From Synechococcus sp. CC9311 (GTDB taxonomy: Bacteria; Cyanobacteriota; Cyanobacteriia; PCC-6307; Cyanobiaceae): a stretch of DNA of 64,000 bases. How positions within the stretch are numbered: the stretch's first letter is position 1; the number at the start of each line of letters is the position of its first letter. Shown in pieces: positions 9,924 to 18,933 of the stretch. The position numbers and the translations under genes were made by a program. The stretch is from the NCBI RefSeq assembly GCF_000014585.1, contig NC_008319.1, positions 1,488,001 to 1,552,000 on the forward strand, in the 5' to 3' direction. Below the pieces are notes generated by a model. The model did no database searches, was not told where the DNA came from, and saw only the letters and a program-made list of their open reading frames with translations.

Positions 9924-11693
9924 TTAGAGATCAATACTCACTGCAAAAGCATCAGGTCCTGACATTTCAGTCTCTCGCTGTAAATCAAGACTGACTAGTG
10001 AAGCCTCCGAGGCCTGCTCAGTGACCTGCTCAGAAGCCACTCCAGATGGCTGTTCTGGGGGTTGATCTAGAAGCTGATCTGAAGGTTGAGCAGAAGATTG
10101 AGCAGCGATGGAGGAATCGCCGGGTTCTGAAACAACGGGGGGTGTTTCGACAGCGGGTCCAGCCAATTGCGGCCTTGTGATTCGTGGCGATGGGTTCTGT
10201 CCCTTGAGACCCTTCATCCAACCGCGACGTGCCACCTCGTACAGACAGAGGGCAGTGGCCACCGATGCATTCAAGCTTGGGGTGACACCTCGTAAGGGAA
10301 TGCGGATCAACTGATCGCAATGACGACGCGTCAACATCGACAATCCTTGCCCTTCAGAGCCGGTCACAATCACCAGGGGACCATCCAGATCCACTTCTTC
10401 GAGAGTGAGATCTCCTTCCTCAGCCAATCCGATCACCCGATAACCAGACGATTTCAAGGTTTCAAGAGAACGGTTGAGATTGACAACCCGCGCAACGGGT
10501 AAGTGCTCAAGTGCGCCGGCAGCCACCTTGGCAACAGAGCCCGTTAACCCAGCACTTCTTCGCTGAGGGAGCACAACACCATGAGCGCCTAGCGCTTCAG
10601 CTGAGCGCACAATGGCACCCAAATTATGGGGATCGGTCAAACCGTCGAGGGCTAACAACAGCGGTGCCTCGTCCAAGGCGCTGCATCCCTTCACCAAATC
10701 CTCAAGATCGAAGGTTTCAGCAGCGGCAGTTTGCAAGACAATGCCCTGGTGCACAGCGCCACCGGTCAGCTGGCCAAGCCTTGCCCAGGTGACCTCCTCA
10801 ACCAAGACTCCAGACGATTTGGCATCTTTGAGCAGCTGAAGGAATTTCGAAGCACTGCGCAACTCAGAGGTGCACCAAATGCGATGAATAGGCCTGCCTG
10901 CCTCTAAAGCCGCCTGAGTGGCATGGCGCCCCCAGAGCAAGTCATCGGCCACAGCCTCCGCGGCATGTGGACTCGACTCACCACGAGGTTTATCGTCCAA
11001 ACGTGGCGAAGAAAGCCTTTTGCCGCCGCTGCCGCCCTGACCACGACGTTCTGCAAAACGTGCTCGACGCTCTCCATAGGAGCGATCTGACGACCGGCGA
11101 TCAAAAGATGGCCGGCGATCCGTTGTGCCCGAATCTTTAAAACGTCGTTCAGAAAAACGCTGATCTGAGAACGAACCTTCAGGGGGGCGACTTTCGGTAA
11201 ACCGGTCTGAGGAGCTATCGAGGGAGGGGCGACGGTCGAAGGAAGACCGACGGTCAATCGAGCCAGAATCTCTTGAGCGACGTTCTGGGAAACGGTTCCC
11301 TGAAGGACGGCCCTCAGGGGAGCGACGATCAAAGGAGGGCCGGCGATCATTGGAACCCGAGTCGCCATATCGACGCTCTGAAAAACGCCGATCAGAAGGC
11401 TGTCGGTCCGAAAACGGTCGGTCCGAGGGTCTTCGGTCGGAAGAGCGGCGATCAAAAGCAGGCCGACGGTCGGTTCCATAAGGTTCACCAGAACGCCGTT
11501 CTGAAAAGCGTCGATCCGAAGGACGCCGGTCACTGGAGCGACGGTCGCTGTTCCCCTTTTCAGAACGACCTCCCCAGCTGTCGTTCCGATCGCGACGCAT
11601 GGGTGGTGATTCATCACGAAACGGACGTCGACCACGTGAACCTGAGCCGCTGCCAGAGGCGGAAGGGGGGCGGCGATCGAATCGTGAGCTCAT
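9924..11693 (-). CDS. rlmB: RlmB/TrmH-type 23S rRNA 2'-O-ribose methyltransferase with long repetitive N-tail
   Basis: A SPOUT methyltransferase of 589 residues, far longer than the usual 250-320. The catalytic part starts near residue 250 (LLWGRHATQAALEAG, substrate-binding domain). It carries the three knot motifs: DGLTDPHNLGAIVRSAEALG, VIVTGSEGQGLS and IPLRGVTPSLNASVA. Before it lie about 225 residues almost wholly of Arg, Ser, Asp, Pro and Phe with internal repeats; after it is a Gln/Ser/Pro/Glu-rich acidic tail of about 80 residues. The basic tail suggests RNA binding, which is inference. The family methylates G2251 of 23S rRNA. It is 11 bases downstream of mini-RNase III, another rRNA-processing enzyme. 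Confidence 0.85.
   Translation of the reverse strand: MSSRFDRRPPSASGSGSGSRGRRPFRDESPPMRRDRNDSWGGRSEKGNSDRRSSDRRPSDRRFSERRSGEPYGTDRRPAFDRRSSDRRPSDRPFSDRQPSDRRFSERRYGDSGSNDRRPSFDRRSPEGRPSGNRFPERRSRDSGSIDRRSSFDRRPSLDSSSDRFTESRPPEGSFSDQRFSERRFKDSGTTDRRPSFDRRSSDRSYGERRARFAERRGQGGSGGKRLSSPRLDDKPRGESSPHAAEAVADDLLWGRHATQAALEAGRPIHRIWCTSELRSASKFLQLLKDAKSSGVLVEEVTWARLGQLTGGAVHQGIVLQTAAAETFDLEDLVKGCSALDEAPLLLALDGLTDPHNLGAIVRSAEALGAHGVVLPQRRSAGLTGSVAKVAAGALEHLPVARVVNLNRSLETLKSSGYRVIGLAEEGDLTLEEVDLDGPLVIVTGSEGQGLSMLTRRHCDQLIRIPLRGVTPSLNASVATALCLYEVARRGWMKGLKGQNPSPRITRPQLAGPAVETPPVVSEPGDSSIAAQSSAQPSDQLLDQPPEQPSGVASEQVTEQASEASLVSLDLQRETEMSGPDAFAVSIDL
11043..11549 (-). repeat. Coding tandem repeats in the rlmB N-terminal extension
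   Basis: Codons 49-217 of rlmB encode a low-complexity array. The short unit is S-D/E-R-R-P/F-S. A longer unit of about 26 residues, ending in DRRPSFDRRSS, recurs from residues 59, 100, 131 and 176 (SDRRFSERR, then a GDSGS-like linker, then the double DRR block). At the DNA level this gives many near-identical CGACGG/GGCGATC blocks and spurious long open frames on both strands. Confidence 0.85.
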
Positions 11694-11704
11694 TGCAGGG
11701 GTGG

Positions 11705-12112
11705 TTATGACAGGACGGTGTCGGTCTCCTCGAGTCGATCCAAGAGCTGCGCAAGCCGCGCCGGATTCTGCAAAAAGAGCCAGCCAATCATTGTCTCAAA
11801 TCCCGTTGCCCTTCCATAGATGCCGGCATCAGCTCGCTTGGGTCCTCGCCCAGCCCTATTGCGACCACGCCTCACATAATCGCGTTCCTGATCATTTAAA
11901 AACGGCTCAAGTTTCTCAAGTGCAGCCGCTTGGGCGTCAGCCCTAACGAGAGATACAACAGCTTGGTGTAGATCCTGAGAACGTCCCGGAGTTTTACAAA
12001 ATCTCAGTCGTTGATGCAGTTCCCAAACAGCATCTCCAAGCCAAGCGAGTTGCAACGATCCAAGATCACGCTCAGGCTCTTGAGGCAACTGAGAACGAAT
12101 CCAGTCACTCAA
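11705..12112 (-). CDS. mrnC: Mini-ribonuclease III
   Basis: A 135-residue RNase III-fold protein without the double-stranded-RNA-binding domain, as in MrnC. It has LAWLGDAVWELHQRLRF (catalytic acid in the LGD element), RGRNRAGRGPKR and YGRATGFETMIGWLFL (second catalytic region). The family matures 23S rRNA ends. It starts with TTG at 12112, and the TTGA overlaps the STAS gene stop, implying translational coupling. It is followed 11 bases later by the rlmB-type methyltransferase. Confidence 0.9.
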   Translation of the reverse strand: MSDWIRSQLPQEPERDLGSLQLAWLGDAVWELHQRLRFCKTPGRSQDLHQAVVSLVRADAQAAALEKLEPFLNDQERDYVRRGRNRAGRGPKRADAGIYGRATGFETMIGWLFLQNPARLAQLLDRLEETDTVLS

Positions 12113-12474
12113 CTTGCAAATTGGCTAACAGCTTTATGAAGATCTTCGGAAAGGTGGAGAAACTCTTCAAGTCTCACCAATTTGACGGTTTGAACAACTC
12201 GGGCGTTGCCAACGACCGCAAAGCGTCGCTTGGAGTCTTTGCATTGTTTGGCAAATTGAACAAGAACACCTAAGCCAGAAGAATCTAGAAAATCGACCTT
12301 GATGAGGTCGATCACGGCCGGTGACTTATTCGTTTTCAAAACATCAGTCACGTAGGTCATGAACTGACTCTCGGAATAGGCATCAAGCTGACCGGTGAAA
12401 TGAAACACCACGCAGCCACCCTTCTGCTCGAAGCCACCCCGAAGCGAAACGGTTAATCGCTGCAGTTCAGTAAT
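12109..12474 (-). CDS. STAS-domain protein (anti-sigma factor antagonist type), probable ATT start
   Basis: The STAS fold is evident: VFHFTGQLDAYSESQF, a conserved loop with the usual phosphorylatable serine (IDLIKVDFLDSSGLGVLV), and AVVGNARVVQTVKLVRL. Such proteins act in partner-switching with anti-sigma kinases. The frame stays open upstream of the first GTG (12411) and encodes a further family-like stretch (LQRLTVSLRGGFEQKGG), but has no ATG, GTG or TTG in the right place. ATT at 12472-12474 follows a GGGGG run by about nine bases and is the best candidate start, giving 121 residues. A CTG at 12465 or GTG at 12411 are alternatives. The stop overlaps the mrnC start. Confidence 0.8.
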   Translation of the reverse strand: MTELQRLTVSLRGGFEQKGGCVVFHFTGQLDAYSESQFMTYVTDVLKTNKSPAVIDLIKVDFLDSSGLGVLVQFAKQCKDSKRRFAVVGNARVVQTVKLVRLEEFLHLSEDLHKAVSQFAS

Positions 12475-12550
12475 GGGACTAATCCCCCGAAATTCTGTTG
12501 CGATAAATACTAGTGAGCTTGGCTCCTTCTCACCACGATCTGATCACGAT

Positions 12551-13690
12551 TCAACGGCGATCAGCCATCAAGCGAGCAAATCGGGCGAAATGATGGTCGG
12601 CATCATGGGGGCCTGGGCTTGCTTCAGGGTGATATTGAACGCCAAACACCGGTTGAGTTCGATGGGCCAATGCCGCCACGGTGCGGTCGTTCAAGTTGAA
12701 GTGAGTGATTTCTACGGTCTCTGAAGGCAATGAAGCTGCGTCAAGAGCAAAACCATGGTTTTGACTTGTGATTTCCACCTGACCTGTGCTGCCACATGGG
12801 TGGTTGAGGCCCCGATGGCCATACGCCAACTTGAACGTTGTGCCCCCGAGGGCCAATCCCAGAATTTGATGCCCCAGACAGATCCCAAACATCGGCAGCT
12901 GCCTGTGTTCCAGCAAGCTGCTGGCCAGTGTGATGCCTGATTGCACAGCCGCTGGATCGCCAGGTCCGTTGGACAGAAAAACACCTTCTGGTTCGTGGGA
13001 AAGCACGGTGTTGATATCGGTGTTGGCGGGCAAAACCGTTAGGTCACAGCCATGGCTCACCAGACGTTCAAGGATGGCTCGCTTAATTCCGAAATCAATG
13101 GCTACAACTCGATAAGGGCGTGCAGGACTCGTCTGAAACCGTTGGTCAAACGTGACATTGCAAGGCTTGGTCCAGCTGTATGCAGTGGAAGTCGTCACCT
13201 GATCAGCCAGGTTGAGCCCCTCCATCGAAGGGGCTTGCTTCAATTCCTCTAAAAGCTCAAGCGCCGGGCGACCATCGCTGCTGATCACACCGTTCATGGG
13301 GCCCAACTCGCGCAGATGCCTCACCAGAGCGCGGGTATCGACACCGTGAATTCCGATCACACCGTTTTGCTCCATCCATTCAGGAAGAGATTGTTGGCTG
13401 CGCCAGTTGCTCGCTTGTGGGGCCAACTGCCTCACGATCAATCCACGGGCATGAGGCTGATCCGCCTCTTGATCATCTGGGTTAACACCCGTATTGCCTA
13501 TTTCCGGATACGTAAAGGTAATGAGCTGGCCTGAGTAACTGGGATCCGTCAAAACCTCTTGGTATCCCGTCATCCCGGTGTTGAACACCACCTCGCCAAT
13601 CACGCTGCCGCGCTGACCGCAGGCAAAACCTTCGAGAACTGTGCCGTCCTGCAGAACCAGACGCGCTGTGAATGGGTTAGGAGCGGTCAT
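12551..13690 (-). CDS. carA: Carbamoyl-phosphate synthase small subunit
   Basis: The glutaminase subunit supplying ammonia to CarB for arginine and pyrimidine synthesis. An N-terminal CPSase_sm_chain domain ([30 protein letters not shown]) is followed by a class I amidotransferase domain with the nucleophile Cys in [16 protein letters not shown] and the His/Glu in [15 protein letters not shown] 13690 (MTAPNPF) is chosen over an ATG four codons upstream. It sits 30 bases after trpD on the same strand; carB is not in the window. Confidence 0.96.
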   Translation of the reverse strand: MTAPNPFTARLVLQDGTVLEGFACGQRGSVIGEVVFNTGMTGYQEVLTDPSYSGQLITFTYPEIGNTGVNPDDQEADQPHARGLIVRQLAPQASNWRSQQSLPEWMEQNGVIGIHGVDTRALVRHLRELGPMNGVISSDGRPALELLEELKQAPSMEGLNLADQVTTSTAYSWTKPCNVTFDQRFQTSPARPYRVVAIDFGIKRAILERLVSHGCDLTVLPANTDINTVLSHEPEGVFLSNGPGDPAAVQSGITLASSLLEHRQLPMFGICLGHQILGLALGGTTFKLAYGHRGLNHPCGSTGQVEITSQNHGFALDAASLPSETVEITHFNLNDRTVAALAHRTQPVFGVQYHPEASPGPHDADHHFARFARLMADRR

Positions 13691-13720
13691 TAGCGGAAGC
13701 AAGTGTCGGCCATGGCCTCT

Positions 13721-14767
13721 TCATTCTTCCTTGCGACCTTCCAAGGCATCACGTAGAGACACAAGTCGATGCCACGGCTGACCTTCCTCCAGGCTTGTTA
13801 AAGCCTGTTTGACTCCCTCAGATAGGTCAGACTGAACACCTGCAGCCCAAAGGACCAGCGCGGTATTCAAGGCAACCGCATCACGGTGCGCATCGGGAGC
13901 TTCACCCTTCAAGACCGCCTCAAGAATCTGCTGATTGGTCACCAAATCCCCACCTCTTAAGGCCTCTAAGGGCGCAAGTGTCAAGCCAAAATCAGAGGCA
14001 CTGAGTTGATCGGAACGAACGTTTCCGTTTTCAAGTATGCGCACTTCATTGGGTCCCTCCAGCGAGGCTTCATCCAGCCCTCCTGCGCCATGCACCACAA
14101 CGGCGCGAGTGAGCCCAAGTTGTTGCAATGCCTCCGCCATCGGGTCCAACAGTTCAGCTTTTGCAACACCGAGAACTTGAGCTTCTGGTGTGAGTGGATT
14201 CACAAGAGGGCCGAGCAGGTTAAAAACCGTTCTCACCCCCAAACTGCGGCGAAGCGGCGCGAGGTTGACCAGTGCTGGATGCCATGCAGGAGCAAAGAGG
14301 AACGTCACTCCCGAAGCAGGCAAGGCACCCAGCACTGATTCCAAAGGAGCCTTGAGATGCAGTCCCAAACCCTCTAGAACATCAGCGGATCCAACCTTTC
14401 CACTGGCGCTGCGGTTGCCATGTTTAGCGACATGAGCCCCACAGGCCGCCGCTGTGAAAGCTACAGCTGTCGAGATGTTGAAGGTATCGGCTCCATCTCC
14501 ACCAGTGCCACAGGTATCGACCAGCCCGAGATTGGGTTTCGCGTCTGGGAGCGCACAGGCCTTGCGCAAAACCTCGGCCATCGCAGCGAGTTCTGAGCCT
14601 TGAACATCGCGTGCACGGAACGCCGCAAGGAAGGCACCGGTTTGAACTGGCGTGAGCTCTTCCGCCAGCCACGCCTCCATGAGCGCAGCAGCGTTCTCCT
14701 TGGACAAGACGTTTCCAACCAACAACTGCTCAAGAAGTTGGGGCCAGGACTCTGATGCAGTGACCAT
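13721..14767 (-). CDS. trpD: Anthranilate phosphoribosyltransferase
   Basis: Second step of tryptophan synthesis, joining anthranilate to PRPP. The PRPP/Mg sites are clear: [35 protein letters not shown] and the later [11 protein letters not shown]. Starting at ATG 14767 (MVTASESW) gives 348 residues, normal for TrpD. A longer frame back to 14872 runs through a terminator hairpin and is not used. It heads the minus-strand block and is directly preceded by that hairpin, which may attenuate it. Confidence 0.95.
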   Translation of the reverse strand: MVTASESWPQLLEQLLVGNVLSKENAAALMEAWLAEELTPVQTGAFLAAFRARDVQGSELAAMAEVLRKACALPDAKPNLGLVDTCGTGGDGADTFNISTAVAFTAAACGAHVAKHGNRSASGKVGSADVLEGLGLHLKAPLESVLGALPASGVTFLFAPAWHPALVNLAPLRRSLGVRTVFNLLGPLVNPLTPEAQVLGVAKAELLDPMAEALQQLGLTRAVVVHGAGGLDEASLEGPNEVRILENGNVRSDQLSASDFGLTLAPLEALRGGDLVTNQQILEAVLKGEAPDAHRDAVALNTALVLWAAGVQSDLSEGVKQALTSLEEGQPWHRLVSLRDALEGRKEE

Positions 14768-14797
14768 GAGAGAAACGCGATGGAAGTAGCTGGTCAG

Positions 14798-14859
14798 AAA
14801 AAAGCCCGGTGTGCAGATGCACGCCGGGCCGGGTGATGGGGACTTCTCCACTATCACCC
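14798..14859 (-). promoter_or_regulatory. Two-hairpin leader with intrinsic terminator upstream of trpD
   Basis: Read on the minus strand, a first hairpin (GGGTGAT, 14859-14853, with ATCACCC, 14837-14831) is followed one base later by a strong 11-bp stem (GCCCGGCGTGC with GCACACCGGGC, loop ATCT, 14829-14804) and six T residues (to 14798). It ends 30 bases before the trpD ATG. The only upstream gene is divergent, so this terminator acts either on trpD leader transcripts or on a free small RNA of about 60-130 nt. No leader peptide with adjacent Trp codons was found. Confidence 0.6.
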
Positions 14860-14976
14860 ACAAACGAGTCAATGACCAGATCGATCAGTAACCAGCTATG
14901 ACTCGCCGAGGAACAGGTTGAGAACCAACTTCTAACCAAGCCGAATGCCTAGGTTGATGGCTGTTCTGCACCAGGC

Positions 14977-16728
14977 ATGGCCGCCTTCCGCCTCGATTTA
15001 ATCGGTCGCTATCTGCGCCCGCACCGTCGCACGGTTGTAGTGGGAGCCCTGACGCTGGTTGTGGTGAATATTCTCAGCGTCACGATCCCGCTTGAAGTAA
15101 GGCGAGTGATTGATGACTTACAAGACGGGTTCGCAATCTCCGACGTGCTGCGTCAAGCCGGCTTCATCGTGCTGCTGGCCACGAGTATGGGGGTGGCAAG
15201 GCTGATTTCACGCCAATTGGTGTTTGGGGTTGGGCGGCAAGTCGAGGTGGAATTACGCCAAAAATTATTTGATCAAATGCTGCTGCAAGAGCCCGGCTGG
15301 GTGCAGCAAACAGGAAGTGGAGAAATTATTAGCCGTGCCACGAGCGATGTTGAAAACGTCAGAAGACTTCTTGGCTTTGCTGTCCTCAGCCTGACCAACA
15401 CCGTCTTGGCTTACGCCTTCACGCTCCCAGCGATGTTGGCAATTGATCCAGGACTGACCGTTGCCGCAATCGCGTTGTATCCAGTCATGCTTGGATCGGT
15501 GCGCTTGTTTGGCGGCCGGATGATGCGCCAACAGCGACGCCAACAAGAAGACCTAGCTGGTCTAAGTGAGCTCATCCAAGAAGATCTCTCTGGCATCGCA
15601 GCGATCAAGATTTACGGACAAGAGGCTCCGGAACTAGACGCCTTTGGCGCCCGAAACAAAAGCTATAGAGATTCAGCCATTCGATTGGCTCGAACCCGCA
15701 GCACCCTGTTCCCATTACTGGAAGGCATTTCCTCCATCTCTTTGCTGCTCCTGATTGCACTCGGCAGTGGGCAGTTGGAACGCGGAACGCTCACCATCGG
15801 CGGTTTGGTTGCGCTCATCCTTTACGTGGAAAGACTGGTCTTTCCAACGGCGTTGTTGGGCTTCACGCTCAACACTTTTCAGACGGGCCAGGTGAGCCTG
15901 GAGCGGGTTGAGGAATTGCTCTCTCGCCGTCCTCGGATTCAAGATCCCCTCGAACCTGTTGTGGTTCAAAAAGCGATGCAGGGCGAACTGATCGCAAAAA
16001 ATTTGCATATTCGATACGACGGAAGTGATCAAGACACCTTGAGAGGCCTTTCGTTCCGCATTGCGCCTGGAGAATTGGTGGCTGTTGTTGGTCCTGTTGG
16101 TTGCGGAAAAACCACCCTTGCACGTGCCCTTGGTCGCATGGTGGAAGTCCCTGAAGGACAGCTGTTTCTCGATGGCTCCGATCTCACACAATTTCGACTC
16201 CAAGACCTCAGAGAACAGATCGCTCTAGTGCCACAGGAGGGCTATCTGTTCACGAGCAGCCTTGCCGACAACCTGCGCTATGGAGATCCTGAAGCAGGCA
16301 TGGATCGCGTCGAAGCAGCAGCTGATCAGGCCCGATTACTCGCCGATGTGAAAGGCTTTCCCGATGGTTTTGACACCTTGGTTGGAGAGAGAGGGATCAC
16401 GCTCAGCGGAGGTCAACGGCAACGGACGGCTCTTGGCAGAGCTTTATTGATGACATCACCGTTGTTGGTTTTAGACGACGCTCTAGCCAGCGTTGACAAC
16501 AACACCGCCGCAGAAATTCTCGCGTCCGTCCGTCGGCAAACGCAACGCACGATTGTGATGATCAGTCACCAATTGTCGGCTGCAGCTGCTTGCGATCGGA
16601 TTCTTGTTCTGGAACAGGGACGCCTCGTCCAACAAGGCCACCACAACGAACTCATCAGCATCAAAGGTCCTTACCGCAGCCTTTGGGAGCGGGAGCAGGC
16701 AGCAGAACGCTTGGATGCCGTTGCTTGA
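14977..16728 (+). CDS. ABC exporter, fused permease and ATPase (MdlB/MsbA type)
   Basis: A half-transporter of 583 residues. The N-terminal part has about six membrane helices (residues 1-310). The C-terminal nucleotide-binding domain has Walker A GPVGCGKTT, signature LSGGQRQR, Walker B LLVLDDALASVD and the switch His in ISHQ. The pattern LDDALASVD resembles MdlA/MdlB-like exporters. The substrate cannot be read from sequence. It is divergent from trpD, with about 200 bases between the starts, and is followed by a small membrane protein gene. Confidence 0.93.
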   Translation: MAAFRLDLIGRYLRPHRRTVVVGALTLVVVNILSVTIPLEVRRVIDDLQDGFAISDVLRQAGFIVLLATSMGVARLISRQLVFGVGRQVEVELRQKLFDQMLLQEPGWVQQTGSGEIISRATSDVENVRRLLGFAVLSLTNTVLAYAFTLPAMLAIDPGLTVAAIALYPVMLGSVRLFGGRMMRQQRRQQEDLAGLSELIQEDLSGIAAIKIYGQEAPELDAFGARNKSYRDSAIRLARTRSTLFPLLEGISSISLLLLIALGSGQLERGTLTIGGLVALILYVERLVFPTALLGFTLNTFQTGQVSLERVEELLSRRPRIQDPLEPVVVQKAMQGELIAKNLHIRYDGSDQDTLRGLSFRIAPGELVAVVGPVGCGKTTLARALGRMVEVPEGQLFLDGSDLTQFRLQDLREQIALVPQEGYLFTSSLADNLRYGDPEAGMDRVEAAADQARLLADVKGFPDGFDTLVGERGITLSGGQRQRTALGRALLMTSPLLVLDDALASVDNNTAAEILASVRRQTQRTIVMISHQLSAAAACDRILVLEQGRLVQQGHHNELISIKGPYRSLWEREQAAERLDAVA

Positions 16729-16802
16729 AACATGAAACGCTTATCCATAAAGCCACGACAAATGTTGCGTTCGGGGCTTAGCTGGATCAAAAGGTTTTAA
16801 CG

Positions 16803-17054
16803 ATGTCTTCCAGCACTCCCTTCGCGGTGCGCTGCACCCTCACCTTCGGCGACGTCTACGGCCAAATCTTGGCCTGGATGGCAGTGATATTTGTGAGTTT
16901 GGCCTCCGGCCTGGCGCTCATGGGGTCTTCTAAGCCACTTTTTGCGCTTGTAGGTGTGGGTCTGATTCTTGTGTTGAGCTTGCCCTTTCTTTTATTCGCC
17001 TTTGTCACGACCCTCCTGAATCACATTCAGCTGGAACCCAAATCAGTTGCCTAG
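16803..17054 (+). CDS. Small two-helix membrane protein, function unknown
   Basis: An 83-residue protein with two hydrophobic segments (about residues 20-42 and 45-70) and short soluble ends. No motif identifies a family. It lies 74 bases after the ABC exporter and 24 bases before msrA on the same strand, so it may be cotranscribed with either. Confidence 0.7.
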   Translation: MSSSTPFAVRCTLTFGDVYGQILAWMAVIFVSLASGLALMGSSKPLFALVGVGLILVLSLPFLLFAFVTTLLNHIQLEPKSVA

Positions 17055-17078
17055 GGTTTTGGCATTGGCTTACCCGCA

Positions 17079-17801
17079 ATGCTGCCTTCCTGGCTTACTG
17101 GACAAACAACACAATCACAGCCGTCCAGCGATCAAGGGCGGCATGTGGTGCTCGGCACTGCACTGAATGCGCCACTCATGGACGATCAGGAAGAGGCCCT
17201 ATTTGGTTGCGGCTGTTTCTGGGGAGCTGAGAAAGGCTTTTGGAGACTTCCTGGTGTGGTTTCAACAGCTGTTGGTTATGCAGGCGGAAAAGTAGAAAAT
17301 CCAAGCTACGAACAGGTCTGTAGCGGACGCACAGGCCACTCGGAAGTCGTTCGAGTGGTTTGGAGCACAACGGCCATTGATTTCAGCGATCTCTTGAAGT
17401 TGTTTTGGGAATGCCACAACCCAACGCAAGGCGATCAACAAGGAAACGACCGTGGCAGCCAGTATCGATCAGCGATTTACACCAGCACAGAGCACCAAGC
17501 AGAGCTGGCACTCGCAAGCCGTGATTGGTATCAGTCTGCGTTGAGCAAGCAAAACACTGCTGCAATCACAACGGAGATCGCAGCCAACCAAGTCTTTTTT
17601 AGGGCCGAGGAGTACCACCAGCAATACTTAGCGCGACCAGGCAGCAGACCATATTGCTCAGCCATGCCAAGCGGTGTCTTACTAGGAGACTTCGCAGGTG
17701 CAAACTACAAGCTTCCCAGTTCTGTTTGGAGCCACTACGACTGGTCCATCAATCACTGTGTTTTACGCGGTGACAACAGCCCCATTTCTCTGAAGGCTTA
17801 A
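17079..17801 (+). CDS. msrA: Peptide-methionine (S)-S-oxide reductase
   Basis: Repairs methionine sulfoxide in proteins. It has the catalytic FGCGCFWGAEKGFW, the VGYAGG segment, then GHSEVVRVV, FWECHNPTQGDQQGNDRGSQ and YRSAIY, all MsrA signatures. The N-terminal 40 residues are a polar extension before the catalytic domain. Length is 240, slightly above the core family. A 53-residue membrane protein gene starts four bases after its stop. Confidence 0.95.
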   Translation: MLPSWLTGQTTQSQPSSDQGRHVVLGTALNAPLMDDQEEALFGCGCFWGAEKGFWRLPGVVSTAVGYAGGKVENPSYEQVCSGRTGHSEVVRVVWSTTAIDFSDLLKLFWECHNPTQGDQQGNDRGSQYRSAIYTSTEHQAELALASRDWYQSALSKQNTAAITTEIAANQVFFRAEEYHQQYLARPGSRPYCSAMPSGVLLGDFAGANYKLPSSVWSHYDWSINHCVLRGDNSPISLKA

Positions 17802-17805
17802 ACCC

Positions 17806-17967
17806 ATGAACAACGCTTTACCAGACAGGGTTGTCATGGCGGCAATTGCGCTCACACTTGTTGTGGTGTTCGTTTTGATCTTCAGCCTGAGGCCCAATGA
17901 CAACAACGCAGAGCCATTTCTCTGGAAAGAGCAATCCACCCCAAGCGGGAGCTCCTTGGCGATTTGA
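17806..17967 (+). CDS. Single-pass small membrane protein of 53 residues
   Basis: Starts at ATG 17806, four bases after the msrA stop. It has a short polar N-terminus (MNNALPDR), one membrane helix (VVMAAIALTLVVVFVLIFSL) and a hydrophilic tail with FLWKEQ. The tight spacing to msrA and the clear helix support a real gene. Function unknown. Confidence 0.65.
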   Translation: MNNALPDRVVMAAIALTLVVVFVLIFSLRPNDNNAEPFLWKEQSTPSGSSLAI

Positions 17968-18034
17968 TCACAAACAGAGATTTGAATGTGAAAATCAGCT
18001 TATTTAGATCAACTAAGGCACCTAAAAAAGGTTC

Positions 18035-18382
18035 GTGAAGCCCTCACCTGACTCATGCCAGCGCCGTCGGCTACACCCATTACCTAAAGGGTTGGTGGAG
18101 CTCTATGGCTTGATTGCCGTTTTGGTTGTGCTCATTCCTGAGTGGCTTGCGGATGGAACGCTTGCGTTAAATGAGCGCCCTAGCCGCTCTGCAATGCCAA
18201 TGACCAGCAGAGCTTGGCGAACCCTGCCTGAGCTCCAGTTGGCTTCAATGACGCTCTGTGAGTTGCGTCTCCTTGCAAGGGATTTGCGCCTCTGGGGTTA
18301 CAGCAGCGACCCCCGCGACAAATTGACAAACCGCCTGCTGAAACGCTCCACACGGTTGAACAAAGCGGGGAATGCGCTGTGA
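18035..18382 (+). CDS. Small protein with hydrophobic helix and SAP-like C-terminal segment
   Basis: 115 residues from GTG 18035. One hydrophobic stretch (LYGLIAVLVVLIPEWL) is followed by a helical C-terminal region (MTLCELRLLARDLRLWGYS, then DKLTNRLLK) that resembles the two-helix SAP-type nucleic-acid-binding fold. The SAP resemblance is by eye. It ends 14 bases before the tRNA-Pro gene. Confidence 0.65.
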   Translation: MKPSPDSCQRRRLHPLPKGLVELYGLIAVLVVLIPEWLADGTLALNERPSRSAMPMTSRAWRTLPELQLASMTLCELRLLARDLRLWGYSSDPRDKLTNRLLKRSTRLNKAGNAL

Positions 18383-18393
18383 TAGCTTCCTTC

Positions 18394-18470
<77 letters not shown>

Positions 18471-18497
18471 TTTCAAAAAGCTCAAATCCCTTTCACC

Positions 18498-18523
18498 AAG
18501 CCGGTTCTTAGAACCGGCTTTTT
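18498..18523 (+). terminator. Intrinsic terminator after tRNA-Pro
   Basis: Perfect stem AAGCCGGTTC (18498-18507) with GAACCGGCTT (18511-18520), loop TTA, then T residues. It ends the tRNA-Pro transcript. Confidence 0.85.
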
Positions 18524-18708
18524 CATGACCTGCACTATCACTCCAATAGTCTTAAATCTGGCCAATAAATTGCATACCGCTTTGGGATGAAAGCCCCCCA
18601 AAAACAAACAAAATTAAAGATAATTTGTGATCTGGGACAGTAGCAACGATTCAGTCAGAACATTGGTACAACTGAGCAGTGACGCACCAAGCATGAATTG
18701 CTGCGTCT

Positions 18709-18933
18709 TCACTCCCAAGTTGCTGTGCAGCGATAGGACGTTTCACCACCCATGCCGATCTCAATGGATATACATGAGGTACCTGTCACTTTTTTACCTT
18801 CTGGAACTTTAGATAAAGCCCTGTTTGTCGCGACTTCTTCATCCATCGCTTCTTGAGTTGCTGATCCAGCAACAGCAACCCCGCAGGTAACCAGCAGGAT
18901 GAAAGCAGATGCAAGCGAAAGAATGGCTTTCAT
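18709..18933 (-). CDS. Small secreted protein, function unknown
   Basis: From ATG 18933 the product has 74 residues: a signal peptide (MKAILSLASAFILLVTCG, cleavage near AVAG) and a mature part of about 50 residues with two cysteines (TSCIS and YRCTA), probably one disulfide. An in-frame extension upstream to 18975 would place residues before the signal, so it is not used. No family is recognised, and no operon partner is seen. Confidence 0.7.
   Translation of the reverse strand: MKAILSLASAFILLVTCGVAVAGSATQEAMDEEVATNRALSKVPEGKKVTGTSCISIEIGMGGETSYRCTATWE

Noticed and set aside
10904-11635. Long second frame and opposite-strand frames over the rlmB tail
   Set aside because: They result from the DNA repeats in the tail; the catalytic domain fixes the true frame.
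13721-14872. Longer trpD start at 14872
   Set aside because: It would translate through a strong terminator hairpin and adds residues not found in TrpD; ATG 14767 gives the family length.
16732-16800. 22-codon basic frame between the ABC exporter and the 16803 gene
   Set aside because: Too short and without support beyond an ATG and stop.
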